Source of the DNA: Prosopocoilus inquinatus
Lineage: Eukaryota; Arthropoda; Insecta; Coleoptera; Lucanidae
Reading direction: 5' to 3'
Length of the DNA stretch: 64,000 bases
NCBI GenBank assembly: GCA_036172665.1
Contig: CM069872.1
Coordinates: 47,664,101 to 47,728,100 of the forward strand
Part shown: in pieces, positions 46,990 to 57,735 of the stretch
Layout: each line of letters opens with the position of its first letter
Position numbering within the stretch: the stretch's first letter is position 1
Translations under genes and position numbers: made by a program
The notes under the pieces: model-generated
What the model was told of the DNA's origin: nothing
Seen by the model: only the letters and a program-made list of their open reading frames with translations
Database searches by the model: none

Positions 46990-47300
46990 GAAAACGTCCT
47001 GGGAAGCTTTCTCGTAACGTCATTCTGATTCACGACAACGTTTGACCTCATGTCGCCAAGGTATTAAAAGAAAAAATTGAGGATTTTAGAGCATACACCC
47101 TACAGCCCAGATTAATCACCTTGCGATTTACATATCCTTGGATCACTGAGAAAAGCGTTATTAAAAGGTAGGTAAGCGTTTTGAGTCGGTGGTACAAGTA
47201 CAAAACTCTGTAAAAGAGTTCTTCAATCAGCGGCCACTAGAATTTAATGAGCAGGGTGTACATCAAATAGTAGAGTATGCGCCTTAATTGTGGTGGTAAT
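46990..47300 (+). pseudogene. mariner transposase, C-terminal fragment
   Basis: The plus strand reads KLSRNVILIHDNV (second catalytic Asp), stop, PHVAKVLKEKIEDF, then after a frameshift HTPYSPD, stop, SPCDLHILGSLRKAL (third catalytic Asp), and after another shift FESVVQVQNSVKEFFNQRPL, then EQGVHQIVE. The order and spacing are those of a mariner DD34D catalytic domain. The N-terminal two thirds are absent. Orientation is opposite to the adjacent LINE. Its sequence differs from the mariner at 34358..35256, so it is another subfamily. Confidence 0.88.
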
Positions 47301-48542
47301 TATTTGTAAATAAATTTCCGAAAAAAAAATTTTTGTAGACCAAATTTGGGTTTCAATTCAATTGAACAAACCTTGTATTAAAGAATCCGCTAAAGTTTCG
47401 TCCTTAATCACTGATTCCTCCGCTAAATCTGTACTTTGCGCGCTTGTTACATAAACAGATGTCCATTATTACTCTTAAAGTTCTTTGGTTCCAAAATTGC
47501 GACAATACAGCGTAAATTGTTGTAGGATTAAAAAAAAATGGATGAAAAAAGGATTCTGGCCTTTGTGATGGTACTGAAGAAATATTCATCGGTTTAATGG
47601 TAAATAAACAGTATGGTATAGATTTAGATTAATTTGATCTAAGATGATGCAGCAAATTGAAGAAGGTTCGCGCGCCGCCGTACAAAGGACAAATTCTCAT
47701 GGCTGCTTACAGACTATTGGCCACATTGGCTACGGCATTTCTTGCGGACGCCGAGTAAACATCGGACAATACGTGCTGTCATGCTGACGTTTAACGCCAA
47801 CTTACATGGAAAACACCAGAGCATCCTCATTGTTTCGACTTTTTACCGTCGGTTGCCTATGTAAACACTTCGGTTAAAAGGCGAGCACCAGTGGCTCTCC
47901 AAAAAATCATCCGGCGCTTTCTGCTCCGGGGAATTTTAATTTTGTTTCGTACCAGCGGCGGCGGATTCTGGGAATCACTTAGTCATTTATTAAACACGCA
48001 CGGACGGAGAAAAGGCGATCTTCATATTCTATGCCACAGAAATTAACGAAAAAATATGTTAATCTAGTTTAATTTCGGTTTCGTGTCTTAAAAACCATGA
48101 TGATTACACTTGACTGAGCAATAATGAGCTCAATCAAAAAGTTAGCGCACAAAAACCGCCACTTAATGAGAATGATTTCTATAAATATGCGCTGGTGGCT
48201 TTTTACCCGCCTAATTTTTAATTAACTATAAAACAAATTCCACCATTTTAGAATTTTAATTTGAAAACGCCAGCCCTGTGACAAAAGATGATTTAGATGT
48301 GCTTTGTTCGATAATTAAATGATTTGTGGAAATGTAAACTTTTAATCTGGCTGAAAATTTATTTTGTTTATTGCTAGGCAAAGAGTCTACAAGGTTTTTC
48401 GTTAAACAGCGCGAATTAAAATAAGAAAACAATATCCTTTCACTCATATAGTGATTTCATTTTTATAATTTTGTTTTAAATAAACGAATATATTTTTTTC
48501 TGTCAAACATATTTCAGTCCTTCAACAAAAATTGTTAACAAT
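47301..48542. other. Unassigned intronic DNA with GC-richer unique block
   Basis: From about 47640 to 48040 the DNA is unique and richer in CG (GAAGGTTCGCGCGCCGCCG, GCGGACGCCGAG, ACCAGCGGCGGCGG). All frames contain stops, so it is not coding. Candidate regulatory block. Confidence 0.3.
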
Positions 48543-48707
48543 TTAAGGCTCGGTCTTTCAAGTTCCTTTTAAGTTAAAAATGAAAAAAAAAACTGCCCTT
48601 AAAATATTACCTATCTCTTTGTATAGATTGTATAGAACGATTGGGTCTATCTCAATCTCCTGAGTACACATTGCTATGACATAATCCAATTTAAAAGACC
48701 AGGTCTA
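48543..48707. mobile_element. MITE, TTAAGGCCC-type TIR family, diverged member
   Basis: It starts TTAAGGCTCGGTCTTTCAA and ends TTTAAAAGACCAGGTCTAA. The tips match the family, while the interior matches neither subfamily A nor B. Confidence 0.7.
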
Positions 48708-48838
48708 ACAAATACAAAAATAAAATATAAACAAAAGCCCTTTCCACTTGTATTGATTTAAAATTATATTCTTGACAAGAAGTATATTAAAATAAGTTTG
48801 TTCTTGTCCGATGAAAATTGTAAGTACAAAAGTGTCTC

Positions 48839-48945
48839 GAACCGGACAGAAATATGAAGGGAAAACACTCAAACGTTTCGCCACAGATTTATAGCTTCGT
48901 CACTCCTGACGTTGAGTGTTTTCCCTTCATATTTCTGTCCGGTTC
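48839..48945. repeat. Inverted dimer of the hammerhead-bearing unit
   Basis: The arms 48839..48871 (CGAACCGGACAGAAATATGA, AGGGAAAACACTC) and 48913..48945 are exact reverse complements over 33 bp. The loop holds one hammerhead-like motif on the minus strand (48866..48902: TGACGAAGCTATAAATC, TGTGGC, GAAACGTTTGAGTG) and the remains of a second on the plus strand (CACTCCTGACGTTGAGTG at 48901..48918), in which everything between the core CTGACG and TTGAGTG is deleted. The context TTAAAAAAACTTTGTACTTA and CTTGTCCGATGAAAATTG is shared with other copies. Confidence 0.85.
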
Positions 48946-50180
48946 GAGATTAAAAAAACTTTGTACTTATTAAAATAATCGTTTTGTGTGCCAGTTTTTG
49001 GTAGGCGTTGAAATGTTCCGCTTCTTTCAGATTGTAAAATTAATAGATTAACCGTCATCGTCAGCTGTCGGTCAAGAGTTTTTCAATTGTGTTTCACGTA
49101 CCTCGCTGCTTATTTTGCTACGAATTTTTAAAGTGTCTTAGAAACTGATTGTCCTGAAGCGAATGTAATTTCGATAATTCAGAAATTTTGGAGTGCGTTC
49201 GGAAATGTGATTGATCACTGCGATGCAGTCTAGTTAACGCAGGGTTATTTAAAACAAAAGAAAGTTATATTTTCTTACCGATGCGATGAGTGAGCCAAAT
49301 TTAATAAATGTCTGTAAAAAAAGTTCACGCCAATGTTAGGAGTGATACTTGCATCTGAAACTTTACGCAATCGGTTTAACCTGACCGTTGGACCCAATCG
49401 TACAGAGAATTACTTCTTACCACTGTATCGCTTTATGAGATTAACCAGTGATTTGGTTCACTATTATTAACATGCATCTACAATTGTCTGCAACGATAAA
49501 ACATATTCGACTAGCATAGAAAAACACTCGAAGTTATCGAGCCGGGTAACTCTTAGGGTAAGTTCACACGAAGCTGACGATGGATGACAGGGGAGATTTC
49601 GAATAGTGGATAACCTAGTATGACCGTAGTGTGATTATTATAATTATTAGTTGTAATATAAAGTGAAAACCTGTAGAAATACAGAGATACTTCAATTAGA
49701 TCAGAGTATATTATGTTTGTAGTTATATAATTTCGAATAATTCCGATGATCGAAGAAATAACAACTCGATTAATTCTCCTTTCGTTTTTAACTTCACCTC
49801 GAATTTAATTTCGAGCGATCTATCTCCAAGCACTTGTAAAGGAGACAGACCGTTGGTGGTGTTATTGTTACCGTGAAACGAAAGTCAAGTTTTGTGCGCG
49901 TTATCTTAATGCATGTAGAGAAACGAGCGCAGGTAAATGCGTCGAGCACAAATTTAATTAACGACTTTTTTTCCGTCCCGATCGCTATCTAATAAACTGT
50001 AAAAGGTTAATCTTGTATGATTTTTTATTAGTTGTTAACGACAAGGCATTTTGTCTTCGAACCGATTAGATATACGTCATTTAACAATACTAATTAAGAA
50101 AGCTTTACGCCACACGTAAAAGTGCTGGCATTCCTGGGTGGTCCTTAAGCACAAGATATGGCAAACGAAATGGATCAAAT
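48946..50180. other. Unassigned intronic DNA
   Basis: No gene or repeat family recognised. Confidence 0.4.
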
Positions 50181-50990
50181 TTATATGGTTGCGAAAATAT
50201 TGTGTTGGTGAAAAGCTGAAATTAATGAACTGTCATTACACATTTTAAATACTGTGTGAAGATGAATTGAATATTTATCGTTTATTGGAGTTTTTTCTAA
50301 ATGTAGAACTTATCATCATCAGTTTATAAAATTGATGGTATGTACAGATAAAGCCATTTTCATGTCACAAATGATAAAAGTGTTTATCATTACACAAAGA
50401 AAGGTGACAAGTATATCTTTTCTAGTTCACCCCAAAGACATTACCTTCGGTTACAGTTGTACAGGGTGGATTAATTTCGATGTCTCTTATGGGCATCTCC
50501 GTAACTATAAGAGATAGAAAAAACTAGTGGCCAAGTCTCGATCTCTTTTTTGGACATTAAGTCAATAGTGTAAACAAAAATTGGCTATCTTCTTTTGTTT
50601 TCAAGTTATAGGCAAAAATTGCCATTTTCGACTTTTCGTTTTTCGGTCGTATCTCGTTTATTTCTAGAGATATTGAAAAACTGTTTGAACATTATTTGGA
50701 CACTTTTGAAATACATTTCAGTGGTGTAGTTGATTTTTTAATATTTACTTAAATTTTCGAGATATAACATTGTTTTTTTAAATGGAAATCATAGTAGGCA
50801 ATGCGTTCATTAAATAGAGACTTCTTTTCTGTATTCAAAGATATATACTTTGTTGGGTTTATTTTTTATAATTAATAGAGGAAACTGTCATTTTTGATAT
50901 TATCTTTGAGTACCCTAGTCTCAGTAGGCTGGCTTCAATGCAGTGCCGACATTTTTTTATTTTTATTAAATATTAACGAACTCAAACCTT
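50181..50990. repeat. 810-bp tandem duplication, unit 1
   Basis: The unit runs from TTATATGGTTGCGAAAATAT to GAACTCAAACCTT and is followed without spacer by unit 2. Differences between the units are only a handful of substitutions (for example AAAAGCTGAA against AAATGCTGAA near the start). From about 50459 it contains a repeat starting GTACAGGGTGGATTAATTTC, whose inverted copy is at 52725..53205. The small open frame at 50332..50517 is duplicated with the unit and has no domain. Confidence 0.95.
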
Positions 50991-51800
50991 TTATATGGTT
51001 GCGAAAATATTGTGTTGGTGAAATGCTGAAATTAATGAACTGTCATTACACATTTTAAATACTGTGTGAAGATGAATTGAATATTTATTGTTTATTGGAG
51101 TTTTTTCTAAATGTAGAACTTATCATCATCAGTTTATAAAATTGATGGTATGTACAGATAAAGCCATTTTCATGTCACAAATGATAAAAGTGTTTATCAT
51201 TACACAAAGAAAGGTGACAAGTATATCTTTTCTAGTTCACCCCAAAGACATTACCTTCGGTTACAGTTGTACAGGGTGGATTAATTTCGATGTCTCTTAT
51301 GGGCATCTCCGTAACTATAAGAGATAGAAAAAACTAGTGGCCAAGTCTCGATCTCTTTTTTGGACATTAAGTCAATAGTGTAAACAAAAATTGGCTATCT
51401 TCTTTTGTTTTCAAATTATAGGCAAAAATTGCCATTCTCGACGTTTCGTTTTTCGGTCGTATCTCGTTTATTTCTAGAGATATTGAAAAACTGTTTGAAC
51501 ATTATTTGGACACTTTTGAAATACATTTCAGTGGTGTAGTTGATTTTTTAATATTTACTTAAATTTTCGAGATATAACATTGTTTTTTTAAATGGAAATC
51601 ATAGTAGGCAATGCGTTCATTAAATAGAGATTTCTTTTCTGTATTCAAAGATATATACTTTGTTGGGTTTATTTTTTATAATTAATAGAGGAAACTGTCA
51701 TTTTTGATATTATCTTTGAGTACCCTAGTCTCAGTAGGCTGGCTTCAATGCAGTGCCGACATTTTTTTATTTTTATTAAATATTAACGAACTCAAACCTT
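50991..51800. repeat. 810-bp tandem duplication, unit 2
   Basis: Same length and order as unit 1, with no insertions or deletions visible. The low divergence suggests a recent duplication or an assembly artefact. A 97-codon frame at 51704..51997 starts at the end of this unit and shows no domain. Confidence 0.95.
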
Positions 51801-52148
51801 TAGACAGTTTTACCCGCGTAAAGAATTTCATATTCACTTTATTGTACAAATATCCGTTTGAGAAATGTGACCGATCTGGCAAAAGTTTTTTGTTTTTATT
51901 AAATATTAATGCAGGCAAGTCTAGTTGGATGTATGCCCGATTTTGTTTATATTTTACTATTTGTGTGTTTGTTTTTGTTTTTTGTGTTTTTAATTAAATA
52001 TAACTCACGAGAAACAAAAAAAAAGAAACCTTAAGTTAGTTCTAATTTAGTTGTTATTACCTTTATGTTTATCCGGACAACTTGTATTTTAGTTTAAAAT
52101 CATGTAACTTTTTCGTTTCTCTTGACAACTTGTTTATTTACATTTTTT
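51801..52148. other. Unassigned intronic DNA
   Basis: TTTTTATTAAATATTAA recurs from the end of the 810-bp unit. From about 52120 the sequence TTGACAACTTGTTTATTTAC is the upstream context of the next hammerhead-like motif. Confidence 0.4.
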
Positions 52149-52190
52149 CACTCCTGACGAAACTATAAAGCGATAGCGAAACGTAGAGTG
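52149..52190 (+). ncRNA. Hammerhead-ribozyme-like motif, copy 4
   Basis: CACTC, CTGACGA, A, ACTATAAAGCGATAGC, GAAA, CGTA, GAGTG. Stem I is a perfect 5 bp. The two core segments are intact. Stem II keeps CTAT/ATAG. The position before the stem I 3' strand is A instead of T, which the hammerhead rule (any base but G) allows. The poly-T and TTGACAACTTGTTTATTTAC upstream match the copy at 43247. Confidence 0.6.
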
Positions 52191-52382
52191 TTCTTGCGAT
52201 ATCACGGTGTCCCTTTTAAAGTTTAAAAACTATTTTCTCTCACATATTTCGTCGGACAAGAATCGACTTCAATTATATATTTTTTTATTAAAGTCGTTTC
52301 TTGTCCCATGGATAAAAAATTGTATAAAAATTGTTTTCAACCTTTAAACGGACACAGAAAATTGCACGAACCTTCAACGTTT

Positions 52383-52432
52383 CTTCCTAGCGAAGCTATC
52401 AACCGATAATGATACGTTGAGTGTTCGTTCGA
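52383..52432 (+). ncRNA. Hammerhead-ribozyme-like motif, copy 5 (degenerate)
   Basis: CTAGCGAAGCTATC, AACCGATAATGATACGTT and GAGTG align with the family, but both core segments are altered (CTAGCGA for CTGACGA, GATA for GAAA). About 60 bp upstream is an inverted GGACAAGAATCGACTTCAAT / AAGTCGTTTCTTGTCC pair (about 52253..52304), made of the word that follows the motif in other copies. Confidence 0.45.
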
Positions 52433-52724
52433 TGTTGACCATTCAAAAGATTGAGAACAATTTTTTTTATAAATTTTCGGTCATAACACGTTTTAATAAT
52501 ACATAGTTTAAAAAATTCTTGTTAAAGTGTTCTGTGAAACGTGATGAATGATAAACTCATTTTCAATAGAAAGTCAGATAGGATCTCTTGTCAGAACGGT
52601 TGCTCAAGACGATAAAACGAAATTTTGCAAATTAACGAGAATAGGAAATGATTTACGCAGTCAAAACTGAAAATATTGCAAAGCTCGTTAATTTTTTTTG
52701 CAAAACAAAAAATTCGCACTGTAT
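52433..52724. other. Unassigned intronic DNA
   Basis: Nothing recognised. Confidence 0.4.
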
Positions 52725-53205
52725 TGAACCCAGCCTATTGAGACTAGGATATTAACGCAAGGATAATAATAAAAATGACAGCTTTTCCTATTAATTATAA
52801 AAAGTAAACCCAACAAAGTATATATTTTTGAAAACAGAAAAAAAATCTCTATTTAATGAACGCATTGTCTACTATGATTTCCATTAAAAAAAACAAAACT
52901 TTATGTTATATCTCGAAAATTTAAGTAAATATTAAGAAATCAACTACACCACTGAATTGTATTCAAAAAAGTGTCAAACAGTTTTTCAATATCTTTAGAA
53001 ATAAACGAGATATGACCGAAAAACGAAAAGTCGAAAATGGCAATTTTTGCCTATAACTTGAAAACAAAAGAAGATAGTTAATTTTCGTTTACATTATTGA
53101 CTTAATCTCCAAAAAAGAGATCGAGACTTGGCCACTAGTTTTTTTCTATCTCTTACAGTTACGGAGATGCCCATAAGAGACATCGAAATTAATCCACCCT
53201 GTACA
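52725..53205 (-). repeat. Inverted copy of the element inside the 810-bp units
   Basis: Read on the minus strand it begins GTACAGGGTGGATTAATTTC, then ATGTCTCTTATGGGCATCTC, and ends near CTAGTCTCAATAGGCTGGGTTC. It matches 50459..50944 and 51269..51754 with many substitutions and small gaps, so it is older than the 810-bp duplication. The three copies make a large inverted-repeat structure around 51800..52720. Confidence 0.88.
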
Positions 53206-54933
53206 TGAAGTAGGTTTAAAGAGATAATACAACAGTTCTCAAGTGACGAGGAGTTTAATATACATAGATTAGAAGTTATTATTACAGATATTAAACGTAT
53301 AATTTACCCCCAATGAAAAATGACATTAAAGAGAAAAAAAAAACGTCATAAATTTAAAATATCGCATAATTCACCACGATAACACATAGGAAGCAACTTA
53401 CAAATAATGCAGCGTGTATGAATGAAAATAAAACATCATTTCCGGTTTTGATTTTCATTGCGCGGTGAACATTTACGGAGCGTTTAAAATGAACAGTATA
53501 AATGAGAGATCTCTGCACGTCATGAATAACATCAAACAACAAAAACGCAGGGTAATTGCCGCGCTAAATTATTTATAGTGACATATACGTTCGCCTAACT
53601 AATTAAAATTAGTAACAGTCAGGTAAATTACTTAATTGTTGCTCGCACGTTATCGTAACTACATCAGTGCGTGCATAGAGCTCGGCTAGATTTTAACAGC
53701 CGACCATAAAATGTGTATTTAAAAAATGTAGCTGCTGTAAAAAATTTACTCGCTTAGTGCCACTAATTTATGCAGTAAATGCGCGTTTTTATGGTTAGAA
53801 AGTAATAACAATAAAAATTAAAAATTCGCGCTCGGCGATTTGTGTTGTGCTCGCGTCGAAAAAAGAAAAAAAAATAAATCGTTCACGTCACGGTAAATTA
53901 AATTAATCAAGGAATGAAAAGCGAAGCCTCATAAAGGCAACTGAATCTAATTACTAAAATCACGACAAGAAAGCACGAAACGATACAGAAAAGCCGACGA
54001 GAAATTCTTCATAATATTAAGGGCTGCCTGCTTGCTACCCCCCGACTTAATTATCCAAAGACCGCAATGTGAACAGCTTGTAAATATACACAATTCAGGA
54101 GCTACCGCAGCATTATCCAAACACGCTATCATTAACAACCACTTTACGGTTCGGGCGGTAACCGTTTCGACCAATGCACCCCATTGTGTACCCTTTCGTC
54201 CCTCCACTTCAAATAAATTATACTCTAAATACGGTCTCATAAATCAAGCTGAAGTTTAATGATTTTATAGCAGCTATTGAAAATGTAAATGCGCTCGGTT
54301 TCCAGGAGCAACCGAGGAGAAATATTGTCCCCGTGATCATTGTAAAACGGTCCACTAAACATCGCTTGTAATTTTTGACAGTTCATAATTTATTGTAATC
54401 TTGTTATGTATTTTACAGCGCTTTCAAGACATTACCTCTGTTCAACGGTACACGTCCGTCTGATGTTTATCTTTCAGGCTCGAATTCTTTTACAACTGCA
54501 AATTGTTAAGGGAAAGCAATATTTAAATTTTGTTACATACAAAAATCTTTAAATTATTACATAAAAGCAATACAGGAACAAAATAAAGAGATAATTCTTG
54601 TGAAGTAGCTACTGTTTTTAACACATAATAAATTTTATTATACATAGAAAAATTCATTCTCCTTTCTACTTGATTTTTTAAAAAATTTATTTGATTAACT
54701 ACCCCTAGAAAACCTAATTTGCATCGCTTGCAGTTAAACTTAATAATGAATAACGGCCATACATGATAAGACTACAACGCTAACTATACTACGTTATTTA
54801 CTATATTTGTCTAATAAAGTTTGTTTATATGATAAAGTATGGACAACAAATGAAGGGGTGCACGAAAAAAAATCTAAAATACCGTATGTTTACATAAGCG
54901 CGGAATATGATCACGACTGATCAATTAAGGAAT
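53206..54933. other. Unassigned intronic DNA with a candidate regulatory block
   Basis: No gene recognised. From about 53560 to 54370 the DNA is unique and TAAT-rich with CG words (AAAATTCGCGCTCGGCGATT, GGTTCGGGCGGTAACCG). Overlapping frames at 53947..54240 and 54032..54259 on both strands show no domains. Confidence 0.3.
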
Positions 54934-55132
54934 CAATTCTATAACTGGGCTGCAGTCAAAAAAGGGGGTTGATAATAATACTCTTTTAAAGTTCAACCGA
55001 GCTTTCGGAAAATTTATTTCCTTTATCAAGGTTTCTACAAAACAAATAAATAAAGCAAATAAAGCTCGGTTGAACTTTAAAAGACTATTAATATCAACCC
55101 CCTCTTTTGACTGCAGCCCAGTTATAGAATTG
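54934..55132. mobile_element. Palindromic TIR element with 70-bp arms
   Basis: The left arm 54934..55003 and right arm 55063..55132 are reverse complements with few mismatches: CAATTCTATAACTGGGCTGC and GCAGCCCAGTTATAGAATTG, continuing to AAGTTCAACCGAGCT and AGCTCGGTTGAACTT. The loop is about 59 bp. A solo arm is at 17096..17212. Confidence 0.9.
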
Positions 55133-55643
55133 ATTGTTTACATGAGTATATAGAAGTGGCCAATGAATTAAATCGTTATTATTAAAGTAAATAAGGAGAC
55201 GCTCCTTGTCAATTTTAAGGAAGTGGACACATCTCAATTACTTGACATTTTTCAAATATGGCGTACATAAAGACTTATTACTATGCGCGTTTCAATTTTA
55301 GTAAGAAGTATGGCTATATGCATCCCTTTCTATCTTTCATGGTTTTTCAAGAAAACTATCTTTATCTCTTCGAATTCTCTATAAAACCTGTACTACGTTA
55401 TAAGAGTGGAACGCACAGAATTTAATTTTTGTTGTTTTCGATGTTAACATACAGGATGTTCCATTAAAAGAAAACATGTAACAGAAGATACCTCGAAAAT
55501 TTCACATTTCTCAACAACCAAAAAGCAGATAGTAGAGTATCGCAAATTGCGTCTTGAGGACGAAAATTTATGAATCGAGTCGAGCCCCTCGTTTCGTTTA
55601 TCAAAAAATTTAAAGAGGTACTCAATGTTGCTTTTGGCTTCAG
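55133..55643. other. Unassigned intronic DNA
   Basis: TACAGGATGTTCCATTAAAA near 55451 looks like an element tip. No gene recognised. Confidence 0.4.
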
Positions 55644-56394
55644 GTGAAAAACAGACGACTTTTTCGGCTTGCCTGCTTCAGTCATAAAATCTTATTTTCA
55701 AAAACAATTTTTTACCTCTTTGTCAAGTTCAGGCATAGGACCGACGTTCACAGCATTAATGTTCGACGCAGGAATCTACAGGACATTTCTTTGCATCATA
55801 CATCCCTGTTTAAAAGATGCTTCACATACGCTGCTGCTCAATGTCTAAACAACATTGATGCTGATCTGAAGAAATTACCACCTCACATTTTTAAATGTAA
55901 ACTGTTTTTGTAAAGTTTATTTTCTTTAATATTACAGTTTAGTAAGCGCACTTCTGAAACTTTAAGGAGAACTTCTTGCAATCTTAAGGAGCAGCAGTGT
56001 TTATGCTCGATGTTTTCTTCTTATTAACTCCTTTCATTTATCTTTTTCTATGATTTTCTACACTTCCTACTCTTCGCCTTTTTTAAACCCCTCACATTCC
56101 TTACCCCTCCCCTTTCTTCCCCTCTTCAGTTATTTCAAATTTTATTCTTCATTCTTTTTTCTTTATATTCTTTTTTTTACCTGTTTGTTCCTCATGCTTT
56201 TACTTTTTTCCCTTACAATAATTTTTCTTTATCTTCTATTTCTTTCTTTCTTATTTTCTTCTTTCATTGTTTCTTTAATTTTTAGTTTTAGGAACGCCAG
56301 ATAGGACAGCGTGCTTGGTTGAGCTTTATTTGTTCTGTTTTCCTATGTTTTCCATTGTCTAATCAATAAACGTATTATTGTTATTATTAAACAT
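55644..56394 (+). pseudogene. LINE 3' end: C-terminal ORF fragment and 3' UTR
   Basis: The frame 55644..55913 ends RRRNLQDISLHHTSLFKRCF, then AAQCLNNIDADLKKLPPHIF and KCKLFL before a stop. This is the C-terminal signature of non-LTR retrotransposon proteins (charged RR..L..P.H.T..FK..F, then LP..I...FK..L) and resembles the end of the LINE at 45500..46800. It is followed by a strongly pyrimidine-rich 3' UTR (about 56040..56290) and an end made of TTATTG/TTATTA repeats after CAATAAACG (56365..56394), as LINE tails often are. The RT domain is missing: 5' truncation, common for LINEs. Confidence 0.8.
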
Positions 56395-56650
56395 TTTGAA
56401 AGCCTCTATACACTCTCCTCTTTTAAAGAACTTTGTAATTCGCTTCCAAATGTCATCTTTGAGGATTAACTTAAATGAACAAAAATATTTACTTCTTTCA
56501 TCTTCCAGTTTTTTTAAAACTTTCGTTTGCTTGATATAACACCTGTTGTTGTTGTTTCTGATAAGTAAATAGAAAAATTGATAACAGCACATGTAGTAAT
56601 TTTGGTCAATGAATACGCATAAAACACTTTAGTATACTTTTCATATTATG
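56395..56650. other. Unassigned intronic DNA
   Basis: Nothing recognised. Confidence 0.4.
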
Positions 56651-56855
56651 TACAATTGCGGCTCTTGAAAACTGGTATTCTGAGTATTGACATAATTGTG
56701 AAAATTTCAAAATCTCGTCAACCTATCGTCAACAAAACTATTGCAGAATTTAGAGTAATTTGAGTGACGTTAAGAAACTTCAAATTTAGAATCGTTTACA
56801 CCGCCAAAATATTGTATTTGTCAAAGTGTGCCAGTTTTCAAAGGCCACGACTGTA
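56651..56855. mobile_element. MITE ~205 bp with TACARTTGCGGCC ends
   Basis: TACAATTGCGGCTCTTGAAA, then ACTGG, pairs with CCAGTTTTCAAAGGCCACGA, then CTGTA. A related solo end is at about 26996..27050 (GTTGCGGCCTTTGAAAATTG). TA edges suit a Tc1/mariner-type element. Confidence 0.8.
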
Positions 56856-57735
56856 CATAGAGAACGGGCCCCTGGGCTAAAATGCTCAAAGCTAATTCGT
56901 TAATTAGCGAAAAGAAGAAACCAAACAAGACAGTTACAACTATGCGGCTATACCTTTCAATTACAGAAAACTGTAACCGCTCTGTAACTCGAAGTATACA
57001 AGCCCTGATAAACTGACATTAGATCAGCTAATGCTAACCATGGTCGTTCCAATTTTCATTTTAAGAAGGTTTCTGAGGAAAGCAAATTTTGGCTCCCTCA
57101 GTGAAGTTTAGGGCAACTATCAATCTAGTTATCAGTGTCAAACGAACTAGTGATTTTTTTTAGTGATCATTATGATATTGATACTCGTAAATGCGAAACT
57201 CTTAAAATCAAAATTAGAATAAAAAAGTTTTGATAAAATAGATGATAATTAAACTCTACGAAGTTAATGTCTAATAGTTTTCAACAGATGCCAACAAAAT
57301 CCTGTTAATCATTATAAGGTCACTTAATCGCATGTTCAGGTATAGAAAAACTATAGCAAATGTCATCAGAAACTCATTTTTTCCAGTGACATTCTTACAC
57401 ACCAAATTTAAATTCGTTATCATGAAACAAATTAATTTAAATTCACCTTTTCGTTTATTAATATTTGTTACAAATCGTACCGTTTATATTTTTTCATAGT
57501 TTACCTTTTGTATTTACCGCCGTCAATGATTAATCTGACACTGATAAACTTGTTCACTCGATTTATTAGTTTGTATTGCCATACCTTAGTAAAACGCAGC
57601 TTGCATGGTTTAGTGACGACCTGTCTTTTCAGAATTATATTTTAGGCGAAATAGGAAGGCCAACTCCACTTCTTATATACTTTCAGAATATGAGTGAAGC
57701 TGGCGATTCATAAACCAATTGCATCTGCATTACAT
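56856..57735. other. Unassigned intronic DNA
   Basis: Nothing recognised. Confidence 0.4.

Noticed and set aside
50332..51327. Duplicated small frame shared by the two 810-bp units
   Set aside because: Duplication explains the identical frames; the peptide has no recognisable domain and the frame crosses an element tip.
56050..56304. 84-codon plus frame rich in Phe, Leu and Ser
   Set aside because: It is the pyrimidine-rich 3' UTR of the LINE fragment, not a membrane protein gene.
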